Positions 1 to 11,093 of a stretch of 64,000 nucleotides of DNA are shown here, piece after piece. Each line of letters opens with the position of its first letter. The stretch's first letter is position 1. The position numbers were made by a program, and so were the translations under genes. The notes beneath the pieces are model-generated. The model was not told the origin of the DNA. It searched no databases and saw only the letters and a program-made list of their open reading frames with translations. Origin of the DNA: Panulirus ornatus. Its lineage: Eukaryota; Arthropoda; Malacostraca; Decapoda; Palinuridae. The stretch spans positions 27,827,894 through 27,891,893 of the forward strand of contig NC_092231.1 of NCBI RefSeq assembly GCF_036320965.1. The letters are read 5' to 3'.

Positions 1-1844
1 AAAAAATAATCTGCATCAAATACGGTCCCAATCTGCAGTTAGTTCAGCTGCAAACAAAGAGAAATGGAAAAGTGGCATTTTGCTACTCCTCACTTTGTCA
101 TAAGCGTGAGTAATATTCTTTTGCCATTTAACAACTAAATGCCTCATTTCTAAAATTTCAAATCAATTTTCTTTAATTTTGCTTTCTGAATGAAAAATAT
201 ACATGTATATAAGGTGCAGTGAAATACAAATGCAACTGAAAGAAAAAAATCTGTCATAATAACTTAAAGGTTTTAGATAAATATAATCAACAAATAATAA
301 AAATTGAACATTAAAAATTAAAGTTTTGGAAAATTGCTGTGCAGAACTTAATTTCATGAAGAATGAAGTTTAAAATGAGCATAGCATTCCTAATTTTGGA
401 AAAAACATTATTAAATTGGCCACTCAAAGTAGGCCTACAGGTGGCAGACGATACAAGTGGCACGAGGTGGTATAAATGGCAGTGTCCTTAGAAATGGCAC
501 ACATGCAGGAAGCTTCAATAAATCATTCTTCATCTGGATTGCTAATACAGCCTAAAGTGTATGCGGGATTCAGCTTATGGTGGGCAAGCACGATGCCATG
601 ACTAAGGACAATAGCATCCTACTATGCTTGCCTTGATTGAGGACAACAGTACCAAAAGGGTTCAAGTCCCTTAATACCAGGTGAAAAATTATAATAATAA
701 TCACAGTATCATATATCTATGCTAGAGTATATACTATTACTGCATCACTCAATTGCATCAATCTTTCTTCTGCAATGACTGTAGAATACCATACATCTTA
801 TGTAAAGTATATATTTCTACTAACCCAAAATATGTTTATATTATACCATTTATGATGTGAACAAATCTGTTTGCAAGTCACTGATATGAAAGTCACAAGG
901 TAAAGAATCCATTTTCTACTACCATATTTGCAAAAATCAGTGCTTCAAATTCATCAAGCATTTGAATTACTATGATATATTAAAAGAGCCTTCTATTAAA
1001 AAGGTTTTACCCATACATAATCATAAAAATAGCAAGGTAAGTTCCCATATAAGAAATAGAAAAAGATGTAAATATGGGCTGTGCTTGAAGAAGCTAAGTA
1101 GACTCTTGATCAGCAAAATAAGTTGGGACAAAGACCTTCATGGACAGCAGAATTCAGTGGAAACAGATTTTCTTACCAAGCAATGCATATAATATATATA
1201 CTTTTGACATTTCTTCACCCACTGGTCAAAAACATTCATACTGAAATTTCAGTCTCTGATAACTTATAACTGAACAGTGTTTAATAAGCATTAACATCCT
1301 TATTGGTGAAATCTTTTGTGGATCATAATATACTGTGAAAAATATCTGTCACTAACCTGTGCATATATAAGAGTTTTAATAACAGAAAAATGATGATTGA
1401 TGAAGGTCTACTTAACTTCATGCATTGAAAATAACTTTTTTAACTCCAGTAAATAGAATTGACACAAAAAACACAAGGAATTAATTTCACTACAGTAAAC
1501 TTAAAGGGAAAAGTAATATCATCTTAGACAGTACCACCTTTGATCAACAATGATGCTGCAATGCCCACACCATAAACATCTAAAACACAAAATGTCAGTA
1601 TCTGTTGTCAATACAGATCTGCAATGATGACTGACCTGATGCCCTAAATTGACAATTTTACTATGTCTACACTAATATCAAATCCAAACACTTAATCTAA
1701 GCTGTCACTACTACAAAGGTACCGAGGCATTGCTTGAAAACTTCAAAAATGGGTTCATCACTGAACTTGGCAGTTCTGTTGATGTAACGCATGTAATATG
1801 GGGCTCCTGTCATACCGCACAAGCACACACATGCATTTACACAC

Positions 1845-1847
<3 letters not shown>
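1..1847. other. AT-rich sequence without recognisable gene
   Basis: Both strands show only short AT-rich open frames with no family motif and no convincing exon flanked by splice signals. I see no tandem array, tRNA-like fold or transposon end here. It is best treated as intergenic or intronic unique DNA. Confidence 0.5.

Positions 1848-1916
<69 letters not shown>
1848..1916. repeat. (TA)n microsatellite
   Basis: About 34 TA units run uninterrupted, preceded by a short (AC)n stretch. The tract forms the left border of the inverted-repeat element that follows. The open frames reading IYIYIY across it are artefacts. Confidence 0.97.
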
Positions 1917-1918
<2 letters not shown>

Positions 1919-1922
1919 AAGA

Positions 1923-1938
1923 GATCACAATTGTGATC
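1923..1938. repeat. 16-bp perfect palindrome
   Basis: GATCACAATTGTGATC is fully self-complementary. It lies between the (TA)n tract and the left arm of the large inverted repeat. No function can be assigned. Confidence 0.85.
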
Positions 1939-1946
1939 AACTAAAT

Positions 1947-2239
1947 TCTTTTCTTACCACAGGAAAATTAAACACATTAAGCTCTCAAGCGCACTTTCCT
2001 GTAATGATCACATCATCAGGGGAGATACAAGAAATGCAAGTCAGTTGATATACAACGAAGAGACGTAGCTAGGAGGTTATTTGGTAAACAAGTGATTACC
2101 CGAAGCTTATTTCACCAAATGGCGTCCTAATTACGTCTCTTCATTGTATATCAACTGACATTTCGCATCTGCCCTGATGTGATCCTGACACGAAAGTGCA
2201 CATGGGAAATTATCGTGTTTCATATCCCTGTGGTAAGAA

Positions 2240-2242
<3 letters not shown>
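1947..2242. mobile_element. Inverted-repeat element with about 145-bp arms
   Basis: The left arm (about 1947-2095) and the right arm (about 2101-2242) are imperfect reverse complements. Matching blocks include TTCTTACCACAGG against its complement near 2230, the GTCAGTTGATATACAA block, and GAAGAGACGTA. The unit is bounded on both sides by (TA)n tracts. Read on the minus strand, the left arm contains CTGATGA and, 13 nt later, GGAAA, which recalls a hammerhead core, but the spacing of stem II does not fit cleanly. Hammerhead motifs are known in Penelope-like elements. The link here is only a suggestion. Confidence 0.6.

Positions 2243-2295
<53 letters not shown>
2243..2295. repeat. (TA)n microsatellite
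   Basis: About 26 TA units lie between the inverted-repeat element and the 3' tail of a minus-strand SINE-like copy. Confidence 0.97.
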
Positions 2296-2297
<2 letters not shown>

Positions 2298-2485
2298 TTT
2301 TTCCTTTCATACAATTCGCCATTTCTCGCGTTAGCGAGGTACCGTTAAGAACAGAGGACAGAGCCTTTAAGCGAATATGCTCACCTGGCCCCCTTCTATT
2401 CCTTCTTTTGGAAAAAAAAAAAAAGGGGGGGAGAGTGGAGGATTTCCAGCCCCCTACTCCCTCCCCTTTAAGTCGTCTTCTACGG
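2296..2485 (-). mobile_element. SINE-like non-autonomous element, 5'-truncated copy
   Basis: Read on the minus strand it ends with the family's tail (ACCTCGCTAACGCGAGAAATGGCG) followed by a CTTTC-rich end and (TA)n. Its 5' part is lost after the GTAGAAGACGAC block. Here the inner tail stem is CUCGC/GCGAG, fully Watson-Crick, where other copies have a U-G pair. This supports a conserved RNA hairpin. Confidence 0.8.
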
Positions 2486-2589
2486 ATTTCGGGTTTAACG
2501 GACAAATAATACTACCGAGTTTTTATTTCAGAAAGGTGACTTTATTCATTAAATAATTATGCAATCCTTACAATTCAACATGTCAAGTG

Positions 2590-2760
2590 ACTATAAGAGG
2601 TGCAATGAAAGCAGGTAGGCCGTCCTCACATTTCTCAGGAGATGGGTGGTATCACCATTTCCTGTCTCTCCTGCCTCCATCTGCCCAGCAACCATTCCCA
2701 CCTGCCGGCTGCCCGCCACCCAAATGTCGTACTACACACTAGACCCCCTCACGAAATTTT
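2590..2760 (+). repeat. Dispersed repeat related to the tRNA-like SINE at 3.64 kb
   Basis: The blocks TAAGAGGTGCAATGA (about 2594) and TGCCCGCCACCC...TACACACTAGACCC (about 2707-2745) recur at 3703-3755 with small changes. This copy has about 110 bp extra between the two blocks, so one of the two is an internally deleted relative. Nothing suggests that it encodes a protein. Confidence 0.6.
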
Positions 2761-2899
2761 GGTAACTGACGATTTGTTACAAAATCAAAGACAAAACAAG
2801 AAAATAAAAGAAATGAAATCAAAATTGGACATGGCATAAGGCATACATACACACAAATCACTGGTCAGCAACAGTACATTTCCTTTACATGCGAGCAGA

Positions 2900-3470
2900 A
2901 CAACAATGACAAAGAAATTTAGTGTGTTCACTCTTCACGGGAGCCACTACAAACATAATCTTGCAAGTGTGCGGGGCGGTGTTCACAAAGTGAGGGCGCT
3001 GCCGCCTAAGGCTGGGTGTCGTCACAATTGGGGGCGAAGCCACTGCTGGTGTGTGGGCACTACCCTTGACCCACGGGTTTCGTGGGGATCGGCGAAACCC
3101 GGGGGCGTAAGTACCGTCGCTTTCTCAAAGACGCGGCCAATGCCGTCAGGCTTCGCTGAGTATTGTCTCGCGGTTTCACGCCAACTGTCACAAACCTTCG
3201 AAACTACGTCCTGCACGCAAACTGGTGCCCGCGGACAGCTGGGGTAGCGTAGCAGCGTCACCTGCTGGGCCACTCTACACGAGAGCCTGCCTCTCTGTTA
3301 TGGTCCGCTCCGTTTCGCAGAGTGGTTCTTCATCCCCGGTTTATCAGATAATGTTGCCGAGGCGCCGGGACACGCAACTGTTTTCCTGCTGACAGATGTG
3401 CTGGTGACTTATTCCCCCCCCCCCCCCTCTATTAGGAGGGTGTTGAGATATTGGAGCATAGCCTGAGTTG
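2900..3470. other. GC-rich segment without recognised gene
   Basis: This interval is clearly GC-richer than its surroundings. Overlapping open frames of 83 and 113 aa on opposite strands match no family I know. A C-run sits near 3415-3428. It precedes the tRNA-like region and may be part of a larger composite repeat. Confidence 0.35.
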
Positions 3471-3635
3471 CTCTGCTGTTGTGCAAGCTACCTCCAAAAC
3501 CCATGTTGCTCCTCTATATCCCTTTAGCCACCTTTACCGCTGCTGCGGAGCGTCCACTGGACTTGGGGGAGTGGGTTGAGATGCGGGCCACGATTCCCGC
3601 GTCCAAGACGATTTCTTTGGGTGCGCCTCATCTGA

Positions 3636-3782
3636 AAGTGAGCAGCCTTGCGATAACCTTGGATTTTCCCTCGTAGGTTCGAATCCTACTCACTGCGCGA
3701 TGTAAGAGGTGCAGTGAGGTGCCCGCCGCCCAACTATCGTACCACACACTAAACCCTACGGTGATAGTTAAAAAAAAAAAAA
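3636..3782 (+). mobile_element. tRNA-derived SINE-like unit with A tail
   Basis: A perfect T-arm is present: GTAGG (3673-3677), loop TTCGAAT, CCTAC (3685-3689). It contains the B-box GGTTCGAATCC typical of pol III promoters. Flanking CTCAC/GTGAG bases could form part of an acceptor stem from about 3640 to 3694, but D and anticodon arms are not convincing, so this is not a functional tRNA gene. A tRNA-unrelated body shared with 2590-2760 follows, then an A14 run (3769-3782). Head, body and A tail together fit a tRNA-derived SINE. Confidence 0.5.
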
Positions 3783-3910
3783 GTGTGAACCTAAATGTAG
3801 CACAGAAAAAGACGACATTAGATTCAATGGACTCTCGGCATTAACGGACAACTCTTCACCCCTAAATAGTCGGATAAGTCTAGGGTTTACTGTATATGAA
3901 GGTGAAATCG

Positions 3911-4632
3911 CAACTTCACTTCATTTTTTCTCCATTCAAACCTACATCCCAACTAACTTGTCCCTCAACCCTGGTGAAGCTTATAGCCTTGATCTGCATA
4001 CTCGCCCCTCCTTCCAAAACTTGCATTCACCTCCCTAACCACCTCGTCCACAAACAAATCTTACAACCATTACACACCCTTGCCGCAGGCAGACTTTCAT
4101 TGGGAACTAATCACTCTCCTCTCTTTCTACTTGTACACACACCTTACATCCTTAGTAAAACCTTTTCACTGCTTCTAACAGCTTACCTCCCACACCATAT
4201 ACTCTTAAAACCTTCTAAAAAGCATCTCCATCAACCCTATCATGTGCCTTCTCCAGATCCATAATTGCTATATACGAATCCATCTGTTTTTCTAAGTATT
4301 TCTTACATTTTTCAAAGCAAACACCTGATCCACACATCCTCTACCACTTCTGAAACCACACAGCACCTCCCCAATCTGATGCTCTGTACATGCCATCACC
4401 CTCTCAATCAATACCATCCCATACAATTTCCCAGGAATACTCAACAAACTTATGCTTCTGTAGTTTGAACACTCACCTTTATCCCCTTTGCCTTTGTACA
4501 GTGGCACTATGAATGCATTCCGCCAATCCTCAGGCACTTCACCATGATCCATACATACAATGAATATCCTTACCAAACAATCTACAACTCGTCACCCGCT
4601 TTCTTAACTTATTCTACTGCAATACCTTATAT
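3911..4632 (-). mobile_element. LINE family A, internally deleted RT fragment
   Basis: Minus-strand frames include the RT segment PEDWRNAFIVPLYKGKGDKG and an FRSGRGCVDQVFALKNV block, as in the best copy at 12.4-13.8 kb. The segment jumps from the region after the catalytic core directly to the palm region, so an internal part is missing. Its 5' side is cut at 4632, where the next LINE copy begins. This suggests that the second copy inserted into this one. Confidence 0.85.
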
Positions 4633-4777
4633 CTATTTTATTTATTTATATTATTCATTATACTTTGTCGCTGTCTCCCGCGTTTGCGAGGTAGCGCAAG
4701 GAAACAGACGAAAGAATGGCCCAACCCACCCACATACACATGTATATACATGAACGCCCACACGCACATATACATAC

Positions 4778-5554
4778 TGTTACGGAACACGTGTGTCTGT
4801 GCTCACATGTTCGCGTATATAACGTGTCATTTGTCCTTGAGCACCCCGACCCTTCCCCGAGGCGGGGGGGGGGGAGTAAGTTGTCATCGGCTGCGGAATA
4901 TTTCGCCACCCGTACTGGACATGTCGCTGCAGGCTTACCAGGGGGAGGGTGATCTACGCAGTTTGTGTAACTGTTCCTCCAACCAATCAGAATGTAACTG
5001 AAGCTCATAGCCAATCAAAATGTAAGGTTGTATAGCTAGCAGGGAACGCTTATATACCCATGACACCCGCTGAGTCTCTCTCTTTCTAGCCCAGCGAGGT
5101 AAGTGGTCCACCCCTGCTGTAAGTCCTGCTGTGTTGTAAGCCTGTAAGCCCTGCTGTGCTATAAGCCCGTTATAATTATTAGTATAATGTTATCGAAGAA
5201 CTGCCTTAGAGGAAAGAGAACTCCTGGCTTGAAATCTTATCTGGAATGGTAAGTCATGTACAAATGTTATCTCATGTTCAGTGTTACCTCATGTTTAATG
5301 TTTACTCTTATGATCAGTGTTAACGTAATGTTTCATGCTTGATTTATGTGCCTATCTTTGTACACTTGAATTCTTTCATTATAAGTAGATTTAGTGTAAT
5401 GCTGGTCTTTAATTCAATCCCATAACTTTATTATTGCGTTATCCTGAGTTGTGCAACTTGACAAATCTATAACGTCCTTGCAAGACAAGGAACAGTAGTA
5501 TTTGTAACATATGTTACTGGCGACCTTGCCTGAATAAGTGTTGAATTCGTAACA
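4778..5554 (+). mobile_element. LTR-retrotransposon remnant (solo LTR or LTR plus stub)
   Basis: The insertion starts TGTTAC and ends GTAACA, a terminal inverted repeat of the TG...CA type. It is flanked on both sides by ATAC (4774-4777 and 5555-5558). Removing it restores the LINE 3' UTR sequence seen in sister copies. A TATATA box lies at 5051-5056. At 5501-5525 the sequence reads TTTGTAACA, a short spacer, then TGGCGACCTTGCC. This looks like an LTR end followed by a TGG-initial primer-binding site. The remnant may therefore be a 732-bp LTR (4778-5509), a short internal stub and the last bases of the other LTR. Strand is assigned from the TATA box and PBS order. Confidence 0.75.
5049..5059 (+). 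promoter_or_regulatory. Candidate LTR TATA box
   Basis: CTTATATACCC lies about 270 bp into the LTR, where a U3 promoter would be expected. The same 11-mer occurs at 51207-51217 in the second LTR candidate. Confidence 0.45.
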
Positions 5555-7571
5555 ATACCTATAAATTTCAATGTATACATACATATACATGCACAGATAT
5601 ATACATGTATACAGATGTACACACTCATACTTGCTGCCCCCACCCATTCCCGTCGCCATTCAGCCACACATGGAACGGTATCTCCCTTCCCCCCGCGCGC
5701 GCCAGGAAGACAACAAAGGCCACATTAGTTCACGCTCAGTCTCTAGCTGTCATGTGTAATGCACCGAGGCCACAGCTCCCTTTCCACATCTAGGCCCCAC
5801 AAAACCTTCCATGGTTTACCACAGACGCTTCACATGACCTGGTTCAATCCACTGACAGCACATCGACCCCGGTATACCACATCGTTCCAATTCACTCTAT
5901 TCCTTGCACGCCTTCTACCCTCCTGTATGTTCAGGCCCCGATCGCTCAAAACCTTTTTCACTCCATCCTTCCACCTCCAATTTGGTCTCCCACTTATCCT
6001 CGTTCCCTCCACCTCTAACACAAATATCCTCTTTGTCAATCTTTCCTCACTCATTCTATCCAAGTAGCGAAACCATTTCAATACACCCTCTTCTGCTCTC
6101 TCAACCACACTCTTTATTACCACACATCTCTCTTACCCTTTCATTACTTAATCAAACCACCTCACACCACATATTGTCCTCAAAGATTTCATTTCCAACA
6201 CATCCACCCTCCTCCGCACAACTCTCTATAGCCCACGCCTCGCAACCATATAACATTGTTGGAACCACTATTCCTTCAAATATACGCATTTTTGCTTTCC
6301 GAGATAACGTTCTCGCCTCCCACATATTCTTCAAAGCTCCCAGTACCTTCGCCCCCTATCCTACCCTGTGACTCACTTCCGCTTCCATCGTTCCATCCGC
6401 TGCTAAATCCACTCACATATATCTAAAACACTTCACTTCCTCTAGTTTTTCTCCATTCAAACTTATCTCCCAGTTAACTTATCCCTCAACCCTTATACAT
6501 TGCTCTTATTCACATTTACTCTCAGCTTTCTTCTTTCACAGTTTCTCACCCGAATCAGCCACCAGCACTGTATCATCAGCGAACAACTGACTCACTTCCC
6601 AAGCTCTCTCATCCACACCAGACTGCATACTTGCCCATCTCTCCGAAACTCTTGCATTCGCCTCCATAACAACCCCAACCATAAGCAAATCAAACAACCA
6701 TGAGACATCACGAACCCCTGCCGCAAACCGACATTCACTGGGAACCAATCACTTTCCTCTCTTCCTACTGGTACACATGCCTTATACCCTTGATAAAAAC
6801 TTTTCACTGCTTCAAGCAACTTACCTCCCACACCATATACTCTTAATACCTTCCACAAAGCATCTCTATCAACTCTTATCAGATGCCTTCTCCAGATCCA
6901 TAAATGCTACATACAAATCCATTTGTTTTTCTAAGTATTTCTCACATACATTCTTAGAAGCAAACACCTAATCCACACATCTTCTACCACTTCTGAAACC
7001 ACACTGCTCTTCCCTAATCTGATGCTCTGTACATGCCTTTACCCTCTCAATCAATACCTTCCCATATAATTTTCCAGGCACTCACCTTTATCCCCTTCGC
7101 CTTTTTGCAATGAAACTATGCATACGTTCCGCCAATCTTCAGGCACTTCACCCTGTAACATACACACACTGAATATCCTTACCAACCATTCAACAACATA
7201 GTCACCCCCTTTCTTTAATAAATTCCACTGCAATACCATCCAAACCCGCCGCCTTGCCGGCTTTCATTTTCCGCAAAGCTTTCGCTACCTCTTCGTTGTT
7301 TATCACACCATTTTCCCTTACCCTCTCACTTCGCACACCACCTCGACTAAAACACCCAATATCCGCCACTCTATCAACAAACACATTCGACAAACCTTCA
7401 AAACACTCATTACATCTCCTTCTTACTTCACCACTACTTGTTATTACCTCCCCATTAGCCCCTTCACCAATGTTTCCATTTGTTCTCTTGTCTTACGCAC
7501 TTCATTTGCCCCCTTCCAAAGCATCTTTTTATTCTCCCTAGAATTTAATGATTTTATATATATATATATAT

Positions 7572-8135
7572 TCGAACAAAGTTCATACGAAAGCCGACCT
7601 TCATAGAACATACAAACCTCCAACAGCCAGGATTGAACCCGGGACCCCTGTGCAACAGGCGGGAGCGCTACCACTAGGCTATGACCGCTCCTAATAAAGA
7701 AATGACTATTCGGATACTATGTACTCGAATACCCTTCGTCTCGTGTTGGTGAGCAACGGGGTTTATACACCGGTCATTTCCCATCAGGCTCACACAGCCA
7801 GCATTTTACCGAACTTAGCTGTATAACGCAGAGGTATATGCATACGAACAAAGTGCATATGAAATCCGACCTTCATAGAACATACAAACCTCCAACAGCC
7901 AAGATCGAACCCGGGACCCCTATGCAACAGGCGGCAGCGTTACCCCTAGGCTATGATCGCCCCTAAGAGGGAAATGACTATTCGAATACTACTATATACT
8001 CGAATACCCTTCGTTATTTCCCATCAGGCTCACAGAGCCAAAAGATAGCATTTTATCGAACCTAACTGTACAACGCAGAGGTATATGAATATGAACAAAG
8101 TCATATGAACGCGCACCTTCATAGTACAAACCTAC
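7572..8135 (-). repeat. Tandem array of tRNA-Ala-like SINE units
   Basis: Two full units (about 7572-7839 and 7840-8088) and a partial third lie head to tail. Each minus-strand unit has a tRNA-like core (about 7621-7693 and 7895-7966). It contains an A-box-like TAGCCTAGTGGTAGCGC, a CCTGTTGCACAGG anticodon-like arm with TGC, and a B-box GGGTTCAATCC (GGGTTCGATCT in unit 2). The core resembles tRNA-Ala, but the units carry long unrelated flanks and mutations. These are SINE or satellite units, not functional tRNA genes. Confidence 0.75.
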
Positions 8136-8412
8136 TTACAACTTACAACCTATGCGACTTAAGACCATCCGTGCATACGACCGGAAAACAATATAAATGA
8201 AGAAATACACGTAAATATATAAATCAAAACTTAATCGTACGCCCGCCAATGCTAAAAGCTGCGTGCATACCATAGTGACTGTCAGACGATATCTCGGTAT
8301 TGTGGACTTCACAGCATCTCTCTCACCTCTCTCTGTTAGCATTCAGTCAGCGTGTGTTAAAGTGACTAACAAATTTTCGTGCTGGATTAATCCATTTCCA
8401 TATTAAACCAAA

Positions 8413-8946
8413 GATGACGAGCATGAGAAAAAAACTTATCACATGATAGATCTGGCAAGAAGCCGACGAAGACGATCCATTTGGAATTGAAAATATAGGT
8501 AATCACCCAATATAAATGAGTAAAAAAGTTGATGTGATTACACGTGATCTCTGGTTGTCCCTTTCGATGGTCTCGACAATTTTAAAGGTCAGAGACAAAA
8601 AATTATGTGAAGCAGTGAAAGGTTCGGCAAGTACGAAGTCTACGATGATAAGAAAGCAACTGCAAGGGCCCATCCAGGAAAGAGAAAAGTTGTTAATGCT
8701 GTAGATGGAAGATCAAAATTCAAAAACGTGTACCACTAGGCAATGGCTAGAAGTCTTTTTGAGACTCTGAAGGAGCGAGCTGGCAAGGATTACATCAAGA
8801 CCTTCACAGCAACTCATGGCTGGTTAAATAGATTTAAAAGACGCAGCTCGCACAACATTCGAGTCACAGGTGAAGCAGCAAGTGCTGACAAAGGTGCTGC
8901 CGAAAAGATACAAAATAAAACAATGAATCTCTCTAATAAACCATAA
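8413..8946 (+). pseudogene. pogo/Tigger-type transposase relic (CENP-B-like DNA-binding part)
   Basis: Two broken plus-strand frames (8516-8704 and 8743-8946) read like the N-terminal half of a Tigger DDE transposase. The first carries a helix-turn-helix segment (LSLSMVSTILKVRDK) and the EAVKGSASTKSTMIRK block. The second carries SLFETLKERAG, ATHGWLNRFKRR and VTGEAASADKGAAEK, the typical CENP-B/Tigger HTH region. A stop and frame shift separate the halves near 8702, and the catalytic DDE core is absent. I infer a truncated, inactive DNA-transposon copy. No terminal inverted repeats could be defined. Confidence 0.85.
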
Positions 8947-9270
8947 TGATTTTAAAAAGTCTGTTCATAAAACTGGTTAGACAGAAATGAGATAATCACG
9001 CTAGAGCTTGCACTGCGTAAAAAGCAAAAATAAAATATGAACTAAAGAATCTTAAATAAAAGGTAAAAAGAAACTATACAATTATATAATAAAGCTGGTA
9101 AAAAAAAAAGATAATCATGAGAGAATGTGAGTAGGATAAAAGGATGCTGTACAGGTATACGAATTCTACATGCCATGCTGACATACGTCCGACTTACGTC
9201 CATTTCGAGATCCGATCGGAACTCTGACAAATGTCGGGGATAGATTGTATATGTTTTTTTTTTTCTATTG

Positions 9271-9502
9271 TCGAACATATTCGTTATTTCCCGTGTTAGC
9301 GAGATAGCGTTCAAGAACATATGACAGAGCCTATGAGGGAAAGCTGCTCACTTCACCCCCCCCCCCCCCCCTTTCTCTGTTCCGTCTCTTGGAAAAGTAA
9401 AACAGGAGGGGAGGATTTCCAGCCCCTTCCCTTTCAGTTGCCTTATACGACACGCAGGGAATACGTGGGAAGTATTCTTACTCTCCCTATCCCCAGGGAT
9501 TA
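9271..9502 (-). mobile_element. SINE-like non-autonomous element, near full length
   Basis: Read on the minus strand it starts with the palindromic head TAATCCCTGGGGATAGGG and carries the TTCCCACGTATTCCCTGCGTGTCG block. It ends with the tail CGCTATCTCGCTAACACGGGAAAT. A C-run at 9356-9370 is a G-rich expansion on the element strand. Its 5' end abuts (TCTA)n and (TA)n repeats. Confidence 0.85.
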
Positions 9503-9503
9503 C

Positions 9504-9528
9504 ATCTATCTATCTATCTATCTATCTA

Positions 9529-9618
<90 letters not shown>
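9504..9618. repeat. (TCTA)n followed by (TA)n microsatellite
   Basis: Seven TCTA units grade into about 43 TA units. The tract joins the 5' end of a SINE-like copy to the 3' tail of a LINE copy. Confidence 0.97.
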
Positions 9619-9621
<3 letters not shown>

Positions 9622-9987
9622 CATTCATTTATTCGTTTATTATACTTTGTCGCTGTCTCCCGCGTTAGCGAGGTAGCGCAAGGAGACAGACGAAAGAATG
9701 GCCCAACCCACCCACATACACATGTATATACATACACGTCCACACACACACATATACATACCTATACATCTCAACGTATACATATATATACATACACAGA
9801 CATATAAATATATACACATGTACATCATTCATACTATCTGCCCTTATTCATTCCCGTCGCCACCCCGCCACTCACGAAATGACAGCCCTCTACCCCCGCA
9901 TGTGCGCAAGGTAGCGCTAGGAAAAGACAACAAAGGCCCCATTCGTTCAGTCTCTGGCTGTCATGCATAATGCACCGAAACCACAGC

Positions 9988-9988
<1 letters not shown>
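9619..9988 (-). mobile_element. LINE family A, 3' UTR-only copy
   Basis: It contains the tail hairpin (reverse complement of ACCTCGCTAACGCGGGAGACAGCG, about 9652-9680), the TATACAT-rich UTR, and the upstream second hairpin-like motif near 9898-9920. It stops before the coding region. The 5' truncation point is directly followed by (TA)n. Confidence 0.88.

Positions 9989-10060
<72 letters not shown>
9989..10060. repeat. (TA)n microsatellite between two LINE 5' ends
   Basis: About 33 TA units separate the truncated 5' end of a minus-strand LINE copy from that of a plus-strand copy. Confidence 0.97.
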
Positions 10061-10062
<2 letters not shown>

Positions 10063-11093
10063 AGGAAGTAAAGTGTTTTAGATATCTGGGAGTGGATCTG
10101 GCAGCGGATGGAACCATGGAAGCGGAAGTGAATCATAGGGTGGGGGAGGGGGCGAAAATCCTGGGAGCATTGAAGAATGTGTGGAAGTCGAGAACATTAT
10201 CTCCGAAAGCAAAAATGGGTATGTTTGAAGGAATAGTGGTTCCAACAGTGTTGTATGGTTGCGAAGCGTGGGCTATGGATAGAGTTGTGCGCAGGAGGGT
10301 GGATGTGCTGGAAATGAGATGTTTGAGGACAATGTGTGGTGTGAGGTGGTTTGATCGAGTAAGTAATGTAAGGGTAAGAGAGATGTGTGGAAATAAAAAG
10401 AGCGTGGTTGAGAGAGCAGAAGAGGGTGTTTTGAAATGGTTTGGGCACATGGAGAGAATGAGAGAGGAAAGATTGACCAAGAGGATATATGTGTCGGAGG
10501 TGGAGGGAACGAGAAGTGGGAGACCAAATTGGAGGTGGAAAGATGGAGTCAAAAAGATTTTGAGTGATCGGGGCCTGATCATGCAGGAGGGTGAAAGGCG
10601 GGCAAGAAATAGAGTGAATTGGATCGATGTGGTATACCGGGGTTGACGTGCTGTCAGTGGATTGAATCAGGGCATGTGAAGCGTCTGGGGTAAACCATGG
10701 AAAGTTGTGTGGGGCCTGGATGTGGAAAGGGAGCTGTGGTTTCGGGCATTATTGCATGACAGCTGGAGACTGAGTGTGAACGAATGGGGCCTTTGTTATT
10801 TTTTCCTAGCGCTACCTCGCACACATGAGGGGGGAGGGGGATGGTATTCAATGTGTGGCGAGGTGGCGATGGGAATGAATAAAGGCAGACTGTGAATTGT
10901 GTGCATGGGTATATATGTATGTGTCTGTGTGTGTATATATATGTGTACATTGAGATGTATAGGTATGTATATTTGCGTGTGTGGACGTGTGTATATGCAT
11001 GTGTATGGGGGTGGGTTGGGCCATTTCTTTCTTCTGTTTCCTTGCACTACCTCGCAAATGAGGGAGACAGCGACAAAGCAAAATAAATAAATT

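Larger units (their letters stand above)
4640..7553 (-). mobile_element. LINE family A copy with long 3' UTR, interrupted by an LTR remnant
   Basis: The 3' tail hairpin lies at about 4668-4700. The 3' UTR runs to 5865 and is split by an LTR-element remnant at 4778-5554. The RT C-terminal region, core and linker follow to 7553. Frames are broken many times. Recognisable pieces are a C-terminal WFRYLDRMSEERLTKRIF block (5830-6123), FADDTVLVAD (6536-6748) and EVPEDWRN (7051-7239). No endonuclease is present, so the copy is 5'-truncated at about 7553, next to a short (TA)n. Confidence 0.88.

Noticed and set aside
3636..3705. Functional tRNA gene
   Set aside because: Only the T-arm is perfect. 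D and anticodon arms are not convincing and the acceptor stem has mismatches.
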